Source of the DNA: Fluviibacter sp039805865
Lineage (GTDB): Bacteria; Pseudomonadota; Gammaproteobacteria; Burkholderiales; Rhodocyclaceae
Length of the DNA: 50,080 nucleotides
Assembly: GCA_039805865.1 (NCBI GenBank)
Contig: JBDLTI010000008.1
Location: 1 to 50,080 of the forward strand
Reading direction: 5' to 3'
Part shown: one piece after another, positions 8,913-18,034 of the stretch
How the letters are laid out: the number at the start of each line of letters is the position of its first letter
How positions within the stretch are numbered: position 1 is the stretch's first letter
Notes under the pieces: model-generated
The model's input: only the letters and a program-made list of their open reading frames with translations
Told to the model about the DNA's origin: nothing
The model's database searches: none
Position numbers and translations under genes: made by a program

Positions 8913-11900
8913 ATGTCGTCTGTGATTGCTCTCCGTGGTGCTGCCGCACTTTCCGAATTCCGTACGCAACGTTTGCTGGAGAAACTGAAGACGGCCTGGC
9001 CGGCAATTACCGGGATTGATAGCGACTACCTCTATCTGGTCGAACTGTCGGCGCCGCTGGATGCTGCCGAAACAAATCGCCTCAATGCCGTGCTGGAAGC
9101 AACCGGCGCAGCAGAAGACCTGGCGGGTGCGTTTATTGTGGCGCCACGTCTGGGCACGATTTCTCCGTGGTCATCCAAGGCCACCGATATTCTGCGTCAC
9201 TGTGGTCTGGGTAATGTGGTCCGTGTTGAACGCGTCATCCGCTTCCTGCCAGTCGCTGGCAAGAAAACTCCTTCGGCTGCCGAGCGCACTGCGCTGGCAG
9301 CGCTATTGCATGACCGCATGATCGAGACGGTGCTTGACACCGTGCATGCTGCGCATGCGCTGTTTGACCATGTCGCCCCACGTCCTCTGGCAACCGTAGA
9401 TGTGTTGTCGGGTGGTCGTCCGGCGTTAGAAGCCGCCAATCGCGACATGGGTCTGGCCCTATCGGATGATGAAGTCGAATACCTGATGAACATCTTTACA
9501 GAAGCCGGGCGCAACCCGACCGATGTAGAGCTGATGATGTTTGCGCAGGCCAATTCAGAGCACTGCCGTCACAAGATCTTTAATGCTGACTGGATTATCG
9601 ACGGCGTGACTGAAGCCAAGTCACTGTTCGGCATGATTCGCGATACGCATAATAAAACGCCACAGGGCACGATCGTTGCCTATTCGGATAACGCCGCCAT
9701 TATGGAAGGCGCCGATGTAGAGCGCTTCTACCCGAAAGCGGATGGTACTTACGCATTTAGCAACGAACTGACGCACTACCTGGCCAAGGTAGAAACGCAC
9801 AATCACCCAACGGCGATTTCGCCATTCCCGGGCGCAGCTACCGGTTCCGGGGGTGAGATTCGTGACGAAGGCGCCACCGGTCGTGGTTCTAAACCGAAAG
9901 CAGGCCTCTGTGGCTTTACGGTATCGAATCTGAATCTGCCGGACGCCAAGCAGCCGTGGGAGCGTCCGGCCAGCAAGCCGGATCGTATCGCCAGCGCCCT
10001 GGACATCATGATCGAAGGCCCGATTGGTGCGGCGGCGTTCAATAACGAATTTGGTCGCCCGAACCTGGCCGGTTACTTCCGTACCTATGAGCAAGTGGTT
10101 GGGGATACCGTGCATGGGTATCACAAACCCATCATGATTGCGGGCGGTGTCGGTTCCATTCAGGCTGGCCAGTCTTTCAAGCAGGAAAGCTTTGAGCCAG
10201 GCACGCTGTTCGTACAGCTGGGTGGCCCGGGCATGCTGATTGGCCTAGGCGGTGGTGCTGCGTCGTCGATGGCATCGGGTAGCAACCAGGCTGATCTGGA
10301 TTTTGCTTCGGTACAACGTGGCAATCCGGAAATCGAACGCCGCGCACAGGAAGTGATTGATCGCTGCTGGCAGATGGGTGCCGATAATCCGATTCTGTCG
10401 GCGCACGATGTTGGCGCCGGTGGCCTCTCGAATGCCATGCCGGAGCTGGCGCACTCGGGTGGTGTGGGTGCCCGCTTCGAGCTACGTGCCATTCAGAGTG
10501 AAGATCCGGGCATGAGCCCGGCTGAACTGTGGTGTAACGAAGCCCAGGAACGTTATGTGCTGGCCATTGCCGCCAAGGATATCGAACGCTTTGCGGCACT
10601 GTGTGAGCGCGAGCGCTGCCCGTTTGCCGTCGTGGGTACAGCAACAGTTGAAGGTCAGCTGATTGTGAGCGATAGCCTCTTTAACAATCATGCCGTTGAT
10701 ATGTCGATGCATGCGTTGCTGGGTAAACCACCCCGCATGACGCGTGATGTGACGCATACGCCGGAGCAGGCCGCAGCACTGGATGCCGATGCGATTGAAT
10801 TAAAAGAGGCCGCCTATCGTGTGATGCGTTTGCCATCGGTTGCGGACAAATCATTCCTGATCACCATCGGTGACCGTAGCGTGGGTGGTTTAACAGCCCG
10901 CGACCAGATGGTGGGTCCGTGGCAGGTGCCGGTAGCTGATGTGGCTGTAACGGCGATGGGTTACAACACCCGTCTGGGTGAAGCGTATGCCATGGGCGAG
11001 CGCACGCCGGTTGCTGTGCTGGATGCCCCGGCATCGGGTCGTATGGCCGTGGGTGAGGCGTTGACTAATCTGGCTGCCGCACGTGTGAGCAGCATGGCGG
11101 ATATCAAGTTGTCTGCTAACTGGATGGCCGCTGCGGGTGCACCGGGCGAAGATGCCCGTCTGTTTGATACCGTTAAAGCCGTATCCGAACTCTGTCAGGC
11201 TATTGACGTCGCTATTCCGGTCGGCAAGGATTCGCTTTCGATGCGTACGCGTTGGGATGAGAATGGCAAGCCGCAAGAAGTGGTGTCGCCGCTGTCCTTA
11301 ATCGTGACGGCCTTTGCCCGTGTGCCAGATATCGCCCAGACACTGACGCCTGAACTGAATCGCGACGAAGCGGATAGTGAACTGATTCTGATTGACCTCG
11401 GTAATGGCAAGAACCGGTTGGGTGGTTCTGCGCTGGCGCAGGTATTCGATGCCACCGGTGACGACGCTCCGGATGTGGATGACCCACAACAGCTGAAAGC
11501 ATTCTATGCAGCGGTTCAATCACTGAATGAAGATGGCCTATTGCTGGCCTATCACGACCGTTCGGATGGTGGCCTCTTTGTCGCCGCGGCTGAAATGGCT
11601 TTTGCTTCACGTTGCGGTGTAACGATCAACGCCGATATCCTCTGCGTTGATCCGATGGATCAGGACGTAGATTACGATAAGAAGCCGGGCATTCTGCAAG
11701 GCCGTCGTAACGAACGCCTATTGCGCGTGCTATTTAGCGAAGAGCTGGGCGCACTGATTCAGGTGCGTCGTAGTGATCGCGAAGCGGTGATGGCGCGTCT
11801 GCGTACACATGGCTTGTCGCGTTACTCTGAAGTGATTGGCTACCCGAACCAGACCGATGAGATCCGTGTATCGCATCTGGGCAAAACGGCATTTGCCGAA

Positions 11901-12860
11901 CCACGTGTTGAATTACAGCGTGCCTGGTCGGAAACATCGTTCCGCATCCAGTCACTGCGCGACAACCCGGCTTGTGCACAAGCTGAATACGATCGCATTC
12001 TGGATACAAGCGATCGCGGTTTGTTTGCAGCGCTATCGTTCGACCCTGCCGAGAATGTTGCTGCGCCGTTTATTAATAGTGGCGCCCGCCCATCGGTTGC
12101 CATTCTGCGTGAGCAGGGGGTTAACGGCCAGGTAGAAATGGCGGCCGCCTTTGATCGTGCCGGTTTTACTGCAGTGGATGTGCACATGAGCGATCTGCTC
12201 ACGGGCCGTGTCACGCTGGATAAATTTGCCGGCCTGGCTGCCTGTGGTGGCTTCTCGTATGGTGACGTGCTGGGGGCAGGTCAGGGCTGGGCGCGTACCA
12301 TCCTGTTTAACGAACGTCTGCGCGAAGGTTTTTCAAACTTCTTCCAACGTGGCGACAGCTTTGCATTGGGCGTTTGTAATGGTTGCCAGATGATGAGTAC
12401 CTTGCAAGATCTCATCCCCGGTGCCGATCATTGGCCACGTTTTGTGCGTAACCTGAGTGAGCAGTTCGAAGCGCGCCTGGTGATGGCCGAAGTGCCGCAT
12501 TCGCCATCGCTGTTCATGGCAGGTATGCAGGGTAGTAAGCTGCCGGTGATTGTGTCTCACGGTGAAGGTCGCGCTAAATTTGCCAAGGCCGACGATCTGG
12601 CCAAAGTGCCTGTTGCACTGCGGTACATTGATAGCCAGGGTGCTGCTACCGAGCGCTATCCGTTCAACCCGAACGGTTCGCCAGAGGGTGTGGCTGGTGT
12701 CACGACGCCAGATGGCCGCTTTACCGTGATGATGCCGCACCCGGAACGCACCTTCCGTACGCTGCAGATGTCGTGGTTCCCAGGTAAGTTCAATGAGGTC
12801 TGGGGTGAAGATGGCCCATGGCTGCGCATGTTCCGTAATGCGCGTAAGTCGTTGGGCTGA
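8913..12860 (+). CDS. purL: Phosphoribosylformylglycinamidine synthase (large, single-chain form)
   Basis: Fourth step of purine synthesis: FGAR + glutamine + ATP to FGAM. The 1315-aa length is that of the proteobacterial single-chain enzyme. An N-terminal PurS-like region is followed by a linker, two AIRS-type synthetase halves (KVETHNHPTAISPFPGAATGSGGEIRDE, abbreviated here to its core HNHPTAISPFPGAATG), and a C-terminal class I glutaminase with nucleophile Cys in GVCNGCQMMS and HPERTFR at the end. The chosen ATG gives MSSVIALRGAAALSEFR; the frame is open further upstream but those residues cross the promoter and are unlike the family. It stands alone and ends at a strong terminator. Confidence 0.96.
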   Translation: MSSVIALRGAAALSEFRTQRLLEKLKTAWPAITGIDSDYLYLVELSAPLDAAETNRLNAVLEATGAAEDLAGAFIVAPRLGTISPWSSKATDILRHCGLGNVVRVERVIRFLPVAGKKTPSAAERTALAALLHDRMIETVLDTVHAAHALFDHVAPRPLATVDVLSGGRPALEAANRDMGLALSDDEVEYLMNIFTEAGRNPTDVELMMFAQANSEHCRHKIFNADWIIDGVTEAKSLFGMIRDTHNKTPQGTIVAYSDNAAIMEGADVERFYPKADGTYAFSNELTHYLAKVETHNHPTAISPFPGAATGSGGEIRDEGATGRGSKPKAGLCGFTVSNLNLPDAKQPWERPASKPDRIASALDIMIEGPIGAAAFNNEFGRPNLAGYFRTYEQVVGDTVHGYHKPIMIAGGVGSIQAGQSFKQESFEPGTLFVQLGGPGMLIGLGGGAASSMASGSNQADLDFASVQRGNPEIERRAQEVIDRCWQMGADNPILSAHDVGAGGLSNAMPELAHSGGVGARFELRAIQSEDPGMSPAELWCNEAQERYVLAIAAKDIERFAALCERERCPFAVVGTATVEGQLIVSDSLFNNHAVDMSMHALLGKPPRMTRDVTHTPEQAAALDADAIELKEAAYRVMRLPSVADKSFLITIGDRSVGGLTARDQMVGPWQVPVADVAVTAMGYNTRLGEAYAMGERTPVAVLDAPASGRMAVGEALTNLAAARVSSMADIKLSANWMAAAGAPGEDARLFDTVKAVSELCQAIDVAIPVGKDSLSMRTRWDENGKPQEVVSPLSLIVTAFARVPDIAQTLTPELNRDEADSELILIDLGNGKNRLGGSALAQVFDATGDDAPDVDDPQQLKAFYAAVQSLNEDGLLLAYHDRSDGGLFVAAAEMAFASRCGVTINADILCVDPMDQDVDYDKKPGILQGRRNERLLRVLFSEELGALIQVRRSDREAVMARLRTHGLSRYSEVIGYPNQTDEIRVSHLGKTAFAEPRVELQRAWSETSFRIQSLRDNPACAQAEYDRILDTSDRGLFAALSFDPAENVAAPFINSGARPSVAILREQGVNGQVEMAAAFDRAGFTAVDVHMSDLLTGRVTLDKFAGLAACGGFSYGDVLGAGQGWARTILFNERLREGFSNFFQRGDSFALGVCNGCQMMSTLQDLIPGADHWPRFVRNLSEQFEARLVMAEVPHSPSLFMAGMQGSKLPVIVSHGEGRAKFAKADDLAKVPVALRYIDSQGAATERYPFNPNGSPEGVAGVTTPDGRFTVMMPHPERTFRTLQMSWFPGKFNEVWGEDGPWLRMFRNARKSLG

Positions 12861-12879
12861 TTGCCGAGCAGCCTAAATA

Positions 12880-12907
12880 AAAATGGGAGGCCTAGGCCTC
12901 CCATTTT
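12880..12907. terminator. Bidirectional rho-independent terminator (purL / ppiC)
   Basis: A perfect 28-base palindrome: AAAATGGGAGGCCT followed by its exact complement ending CCCATTTT. Flanking A and T runs give U-tracts on both strands. It serves the convergent purL (+) and ppiC (-). Confidence 0.93.
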
Positions 12908-12926
12908 GTTTGAGCGTTAACTTAGA

Positions 12927-13730
12927 TTACTGAATCTTGGCGCTCTGGCGTTGCTTGGCGATTTGCTGCTGGAACTCTTGTTCCTGAATCGCTTGAGACA
13001 GTTGGCCCTTCACCTGATCAAATGGTGGTGGAGTCAGCGGGCGACGATCTTCAACCAGAATGACGTGCCAGCCAAAGTCTGACTTCACAGGCTCTGTCGT
13101 GTATTTGCCCTTGCCCAGCTTGGTCATGGCATCGCCGAAAGGCTTAACAAAATTGCTTGGTGCTGCCCAGCCAAGATCGCCGCCATTGTCTTTAGACCCG
13201 GGATCCGTTGAGTTTTGTTTAGCCAGCGATTCAAAGCTATCGCCGGAATTCAATTTGCCGATCACGTCTTTAGCCTGAGCTTCGCTAGGCACCAGAATGT
13301 GACGGGTCTTGAACTCTTCTTTGCCCATGCCAGCATTGATTTGCGTGTAGGCTTGCTTCAGCTGGGCATCCGAAACGGGGTGCTTCTGCGCAAAGCTAGC
13401 CATATAGGCACGGATCAGTACATTTTGCTCTGCCAGTTTCATGGCCGCCTGGATGTCTGCCTGTGAACCGATACCGGCTTTCTTGGCGTCTTGCAGAATC
13501 AGTTCGCGCTGGATCAGTTCTTCACGAACAGCGTTACGTAGCTCTGGCGTGTCTTTGGCACCTTGTGCGACACGTTCGCCCACGAGCAGGTTTGCCAGCG
13601 ATTGTGGAATGGCGGTGCCGTTTACCGTGGCGACAGCAGCAGGCGCTGCTTGAACGGCGGCCGCAGAAAGAATAGATACTGCAATCAGGGTAGAAACTAG
13701 CGACGTCTTGCGTAATGCTTTCAGATTCAT
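12927..13730 (-). CDS. Periplasmic peptidyl-prolyl cis-trans isomerase, parvulin type
   Basis: Folds exported proteins. 267 aa with a Sec signal peptide (about 1-28, cleavage after AAAVQA), an N-terminal SurA/trigger-like helical region, and a parvulin PpiC domain (about 125-225) showing KTRHILVPSEAQAKDVI, SDPG-like STDPGSKDNGGDLGW and DFGWHVILVEDRR. ATG at 13730 has TAGGAA six bases upstream; an earlier in-frame start at 13748 lacks one. The C-terminal QQQIAKQRQ helix is typical of betaproteobacterial PrsA/PpiC-like proteins. It is separated from yciI by 116 bases that contain two small palindromes but no definite promoter. Confidence 0.92.
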   Translation of the reverse strand: MNLKALRKTSLVSTLIAVSILSAAAVQAAPAAVATVNGTAIPQSLANLLVGERVAQGAKDTPELRNAVREELIQRELILQDAKKAGIGSQADIQAAMKLAEQNVLIRAYMASFAQKHPVSDAQLKQAYTQINAGMGKEEFKTRHILVPSEAQAKDVIGKLNSGDSFESLAKQNSTDPGSKDNGGDLGWAAPSNFVKPFGDAMTKLGKGKYTTEPVKSDFGWHVILVEDRRPLTPPPFDQVKGQLSQAIQEQEFQQQIAKQRQSAKIQ

Positions 13731-13846
13731 TTTTATTCCTAGAGTCATGTCATACCGCTTGATTGAGGCGGTATCTATTTGAGCAGCATAAAGGGTGATA
13801 GCTTTCTTGGCTAGTCTTTTTACGCTTATTAAGCACTGCTTAAGGC

Positions 13847-14149
13847 TTAGGCCGGCAGTACCTTTTTGAACGGACGTACGACCACTTTGCCGTAAACGCC
13901 AGCCGCAAAATAGGGATCTGCTTCAGCCCATGTTTGGGCATCAGCCAGTGAGGCAAACTCGGCCACAATAGCGCTACCCGTAAAACCGGCAGGACCCGGA
14001 TCTGGCGAGTCAACGGCAGGGAAAGGGCCGGCCAGTACCAAGCGGCCTTCGGCTTGCAGCGCCAGCAGACGGGCCACATGCTCCGGGCGGACAGAGAGTC
14101 GCTTTTCCAGCGAGTTTGGGGTGTCTTCACCGACAATCAAATAAAGCAT
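13847..14149 (-). CDS. yciI: YciI-family protein
   Basis: Small 100-aa ferredoxin-like-fold protein of the YciI/YCII family; the biochemical role is not established. The conserved histidine lies in VRPEHVARLLALQAEG, and the family's acidic motif appears as EADPYFAAGVY. The start codon shares one base with the end of yciB, the classical yciB-yciI pairing, so the two are translationally coupled. Confidence 0.9.
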   Translation of the reverse strand: MLYLIVGEDTPNSLEKRLSVRPEHVARLLALQAEGRLVLAGPFPAVDSPDPGPAGFTGSAIVAEFASLADAQTWAEADPYFAAGVYGKVVVRPFKKVLPA

Positions 14150-14688
14150 TAGTGTGTTCCTTCCTTGGGGAGGTGTTTGGCCATATAAAGGCCTTGAGCT
14201 AATACAAAGAGCAACATGAGACCCATGCCGCCGAAGAGTTTGAAGCTAACCCAGGTGTCCGTATCAAAATTGTAGGCGACCGCCAGATTTAGGCCACCCA
14301 TGATGGCAAAGAAGCCAATCCATAGTGTATTCAGGCGCGACCACATGGCAGCAGGTAGATCGACCTGATGGCCCATCATGGAGCGCACCAGGTTTTTATT
14401 CATGAACTGGTTGGAGACGACAAAGACGATGGCAAATAGCCAATACAGAATGGTGGGTTTCCATTTGATGAAGGTTTCATCCTGTAACCAGATGGTGGCA
14501 CCACCAAAGACCACGATCAACCCGAGGCTGACCCATTGCATCGGGTCTACCTTGCGTGTTTTAAGCCAGGTCCAGCCGATGAGTGCCGCAGTTGCAACAA
14601 TGGCAACACCGGTAGCAACATAGATGCCTGAGACTTTGAAGGCAATAAAAAACAGCAGGATGGGGAGCAGGTCAAAAAGAATTTTCAT
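14149..14688 (-). CDS. yciB: Inner membrane-spanning protein YciB (intracellular septation protein A)
   Basis: 179-aa polytopic inner-membrane protein involved in envelope maintenance and division in enterics. It starts with the highly conserved MKILFDLLPILLFFIAFK, has five hydrophobic segments, and contains WLQDETFIKWKPTILYW and the WSRLNTLWIGFF helix of the family. It begins only eight bases after the bioD stop, so it probably belongs to the biotin transcription unit. Confidence 0.95.
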   Translation of the reverse strand: MKILFDLLPILLFFIAFKVSGIYVATGVAIVATAALIGWTWLKTRKVDPMQWVSLGLIVVFGGATIWLQDETFIKWKPTILYWLFAIVFVVSNQFMNKNLVRSMMGHQVDLPAAMWSRLNTLWIGFFAIMGGLNLAVAYNFDTDTWVSFKLFGGMGLMLLFVLAQGLYMAKHLPKEGTH

Positions 14689-14696
14689 GGAAGAGA

Positions 14697-15359
14697 TTAT
14701 CGCGGTAGGGAGAGATGTGATGCAAGCGCACTAGCGCTGGCAGTGGCGTCGTAGGGCAGTATGCCTAGACAGGGCGCTTTGAGTCGCTCATTCAGTGTCT
14801 GGATGTTTTCTGCAGGTGCCTGAAATGCCGGGTCGACCTGGTTACCGATCCAGCCGGCGAACTGCAAGCCTTCATGTTTAATAGCATCAGCAGTCAGGAG
14901 TGCATGGTTGAGGCAGCCCAGACGTAGGCCAACCACCAGAATGACCGGAATATCCAGCTGGCGGATCAGATCGGGCTGTGAGAGAGTGTCGGACAGAGGG
15001 GCATAGAGTCCGCCCACCCCTTCCACTAGGAGGAGGTCGGTGCGCTCATCGGCCAGGTGAAAGGTTTCGATAATGGTCGCCGCGGTGATTTCAACCCCGG
15101 CGAGGCGGGCAGCGATATGCGGTGACAGGGGCTCCTTTAGCAACCACGGGTTCACGGTGCGTTCGGGTAGTACTATGTTGCTGGCCGCCATGAGGCGAAC
15201 CACATCGTCGTTATGACCATCGCTATCTGTACCGGCAGCTACAGGCTTTAGCGCAACAGCACGCAAGCCCTGTTGGTCGGCTGCGGCGAGTAGGGCGCAG
15301 CTGGCGTAGGTTTTACCTATTTCGGTATCAGTGCCAGTAATAAAGAAAGCATGGGCCAT
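14697..15359 (-). CDS. bioD: Dethiobiotin synthetase
   Basis: ATP-dependent closure of the ureido ring of dethiobiotin from DAPA and CO2. 220 aa; P-loop GTDTEIGKT near the N-terminus, LKPVAAGTDSD and VEGVGGLYAPLSD are family signatures. ATG at 15359 begins MAHAFFITGTDT and leaves a 10-base gap after bioC; an ATG at 15386 inside bioC would add nine residues, and neither has a strong ribosome-binding site, so the start is slightly uncertain. Confidence 0.95.
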   Translation of the reverse strand: MAHAFFITGTDTEIGKTYASCALLAAADQQGLRAVALKPVAAGTDSDGHNDDVVRLMAASNIVLPERTVNPWLLKEPLSPHIAARLAGVEITAATIIETFHLADERTDLLLVEGVGGLYAPLSDTLSQPDLIRQLDIPVILVVGLRLGCLNHALLTADAIKHEGLQFAGWIGNQVDPAFQAPAENIQTLNERLKAPCLGILPYDATASASALASHLSLPR

Positions 15360-15369
15360 GGTGCGTTGT

Positions 15370-16140
15370 TTAGCCTTTGCGGGCATGAATCATGAGGACT
15401 TCATAGCTTAACGGTAAACCCTGCGGGGTGCGAAATGCTTCGTAGGCTTTAATGAGTTGTGCCCGGGTCTGGCGATTCAAGGCAGGCGCTGTCTGTGCCG
15501 GTAAATGGTTGGCACCAACGCCACGGATTGAATGGCGGAGCGCTTTGAAGTCTGCGTGCCAGGTTGTGATCGATGTTGCTGAAAGATCGATAATTTCCAG
15601 GTCGGCAGTTTCAATGGCCGCTTTGATCGTGTCTACAGGTAAACAGTGCAGCAGGTGATCGTTAGGATTTAGGCCGCAGGCCTGAAGGCATTGGGCTAAC
15701 TCCCGGAAAGTTCCCTGGGTGAGCGTTGCCAGAAAAAATGCGCCATTTGGCTCGAGTACGCGTGATGCTTCTTGAGACGCGCGTGTCGGGTCGCACCACT
15801 GCCAGGCAAGGCTGGAAAGATAGGTGTTGATCGTATCGGCTGCGAAAGGAAGTGTTTGCAGATCGGCAGTGATTCGAAACGTCCCGGTATGGTTTGGGAT
15901 TGTTTGCAGCATCCGTTCGGCAAAATCGACGGCTATAAAGTGGGCATCGTTATAGCGGCCTTGTAGATCAGCCAAACAATAGCCGGTGCCAGAACCGGCA
16001 TCGAGCATGATGCCGCGCCGGGTTGCCGGCAGGTTCTGCGAGATGAGTCCCGTAAGCGCCCTGGCAACCTGATGCTGCAAGGTGCTGACAGACTCGTAGG
16101 ACGAGGCTGCACGATTAAAGCTTTGGCGAACCTGACTCAT
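15370..16140 (-). CDS. bioC: Malonyl-ACP O-methyltransferase
   Basis: Starts pimelate synthesis by methylating malonyl-ACP with SAM. 256 aa with the BioC N-terminus VRQSFNRAASSYESVSTLQ and the SAM-binding motif MLDAGSGTGYCL (about residues 46-57). It overlaps bioH by four bases (ATGA). Together with bioH it gives the cell the BioC-BioH route to pimeloyl-ACP. Confidence 0.94.
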   Translation of the reverse strand: MSQVRQSFNRAASSYESVSTLQHQVARALTGLISQNLPATRRGIMLDAGSGTGYCLADLQGRYNDAHFIAVDFAERMLQTIPNHTGTFRITADLQTLPFAADTINTYLSSLAWQWCDPTRASQEASRVLEPNGAFFLATLTQGTFRELAQCLQACGLNPNDHLLHCLPVDTIKAAIETADLEIIDLSATSITTWHADFKALRHSIRGVGANHLPAQTAPALNRQTRAQLIKAYEAFRTPQGLPLSYEVLMIHARKG

Positions 16141-16868
16141 ACGTTATTTGCCAGGTTGGCAGCGATTTGCTCGGCGTGCGTCAAAGGTAAGGCATGGCTC
16201 GCATGATCGATGACCGTTAACCTGGCTTTGAGTTCGTTCGATAACCATTGTGCAGCGGCCAGCGGCACGACACCATCGGCCGATCCGTGAATCAGAGAGA
16301 TAGGGGGTAGATCGGTCGGCGAGCTGCAGGCAGCGCGTAAGTCAATCGTGCGCAAGAATTTAAGGCCAGAGGTTAAGCGCTCAGTATCGGGTTCTGCCTG
16401 TTGCTGTAATTGTTCTGATAGCGCTCGGTCACGCAAGGCTGTGCTATCGCCGTGCCGAATCAGTGACGAGAATCGCTTCAATAGTGCCGCCGGGCTTTCA
16501 ATCAGTCGCTGATCAAAGTCATCCAGCAGCGTAGCGGGTTGACCCAGTGCCCAGTCTGGACGATGCATAAAGCAGGGTGTGCTACTGATGAGCGTGAGTG
16601 AACGCACCCGTTCGGGAAAGCAGAGGGTGTAAGCAAGCGCAAGCTCACCGCCCAGCGACCAGCCAACAAGGTGGGCTGCATCAGGCAGTGTGTCGAATAG
16701 GGATTCAATAGCAGTAAGTTGGGAAATGTTGCCGCTGAGGGGTAACGCCGGAGCGCTTACTGTAGTGCATAGCCCTTGTCGTTCAAGCTGCTCGGTGACG
16801 GCATGCCAGATGCCGGGCAGGAAGCCCCAGCCATGTAATAACACCATCGGCACACTAGTTTGCGTCAT
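16137..16868 (-). CDS. bioH: Pimeloyl-ACP methyl ester carboxylesterase
   Basis: Removes the methyl group added by BioC, releasing pimeloyl-ACP for BioF. 243-aa alpha/beta hydrolase with oxyanion HGWG at the N-terminus, nucleophile S71 in VGWSLGGE, D198 in GSADGVVP and H225 in DHASHALP, a complete catalytic triad. It overlaps bioF upstream and bioC downstream by four bases each. Confidence 0.94.
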   Translation of the reverse strand: MTQTSVPMVLLHGWGFLPGIWHAVTEQLERQGLCTTVSAPALPLSGNISQLTAIESLFDTLPDAAHLVGWSLGGELALAYTLCFPERVRSLTLISSTPCFMHRPDWALGQPATLLDDFDQRLIESPAALLKRFSSLIRHGDSTALRDRALSEQLQQQAEPDTERLTSGLKFLRTIDLRAACSSPTDLPPISLIHGSADGVVPLAAAQWLSNELKARLTVIDHASHALPLTHAEQIAANLANNV

Positions 16869-18034
16869 TGGGCAGCACCGATGGCCTCGATCAGGCCGTG
16901 AATGTGCTCGGGCGTGTGCGCGGCAGACAGCGAGATACGGAGTCGTGCAGTACCAGCTGGTACGGTGGGTGGGCGAATCGCGGGCACCCAGTAGCCCTGT
17001 TCAAGCAGGCGCGCCGAAAGTTTGAGTGCTGCTTCGTTGTCGCCGACCACCAGTGCCTGAATACCGGTTCGTGAAGGCAGGAGCGTATAGGGCAAATTCA
17101 ACGCAGCGATGCCCGACCGGAATGCCGAGATGTTGGCATTTAAACGGTCACGCAGATCATTGCCTTCAATCATTCGCTGCAGCGAGGCAAGCAGTGCACC
17201 GGCAACCATCGGGCTAGCACCTGTGGTGTAGATGTAGCTGCGCGCACTTTGAATGAGCCATTCGACGAGCTGTTGGCTGCCTGCGACAAAAGCACCGGAG
17301 ACACCAGCGGCTTTGCCGAGGGTGCCGATCATAACGAGGTTGGGGTGTGCGGGAAGTTTTGCATCGGCAATGCTGCCACGGCCTTGTGGACCAAGCACGC
17401 CCAGACCATGCGCATCATCGACGATGAGCCAGGCATCATATTGAACGGCGAGATCAAGCAATGCCTTTAAAGGCGCTTCGTCGCCATCCATGCTGAAAAC
17501 GCTGTCGGTAACGATTAGGCGTGTAGCCCCTTCGGTCACGGGCGTTGTGGCGAGCTTGTGCGCTAGGTCTTCTGCATTGGCATGTTGGTAGCGCACATGT
17601 TGGGCACGCGACAACAAGGCGCCATCAATGAGTGAGGCATGGTTGGTGCGGTCTGCAAAGATCACATCATGACGATCGGCAAGCGATGTCAGCACGCCCA
17701 GATTGGCCAGGAACCCGGAAGGGAAATAAAGCGCGGCTTCGCGCTGCGCGAAATCGGCACAGGCTTGTTCAAGCGTGGCGAATATGCCGAGTCGGCCACT
17801 GACGAGTTGCGATGCGCCAGCACCAACACCCCATTGCTCGATGGCCTCTGTTGCGCTCTTTTTGAGCGCGGCATCATTGGCCAAACCGAGATAGTCGTTG
17901 CTGGCAAAAGCAATAAGTTTGCGTCCGTTGAGCTGCATCTCCGGGCCGCATGGGTTTTCTGGCGTCTTGCGTTCACGTTTTAGAAACGCTGTTTCAAGTT
18001 TGTTGAGCGCTGTCGAGAGATCACTAGGTTTCAT
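16865..18034 (-). CDS. bioF: 8-Amino-7-oxononanoate synthase
   Basis: PLP enzyme joining pimeloyl-ACP and alanine. 389 aa; PLP lysine K241 in IGTLGKAAGVSG, aspartate in IVDDAHGLGVLG, and SNDYLGLA at the N-terminal side. The start was set at the ATG that overlaps the bioA stop (ATGA). The open frame extends about 115 codons further upstream, but that extension lies antisense-like within bioA's coding sequence and is not family sequence. Confidence 0.96.
   Translation of the reverse strand: MKPSDLSTALNKLETAFLKRERKTPENPCGPEMQLNGRKLIAFASNDYLGLANDAALKKSATEAIEQWGVGAGASQLVSGRLGIFATLEQACADFAQREAALYFPSGFLANLGVLTSLADRHDVIFADRTNHASLIDGALLSRAQHVRYQHANAEDLAHKLATTPVTEGATRLIVTDSVFSMDGDEAPLKALLDLAVQYDAWLIVDDAHGLGVLGPQGRGSIADAKLPAHPNLVMIGTLGKAAGVSGAFVAGSQQLVEWLIQSARSYIYTTGASPMVAGALLASLQRMIEGNDLRDRLNANISAFRSGIAALNLPYTLLPSRTGIQALVVGDNEAALKLSARLLEQGYWVPAIRPPTVPAGTARLRISLSAAHTPEHIHGLIEAIGAAQ

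Noticed and set aside
9621..11610. Several 100-170 codon minus-strand frames inside purL
   Set aside because: Low-complexity, Arg/His/Pro-rich translations typical of antisense shadows of a GC-biased gene.
13752..13774. Hairpin ATACCGC/GCGGTAT as a terminator of the biotin-yciBI unit
   Set aside because: It has no T-tract on the minus strand and lies close to the ppiC start; its role is unclear.
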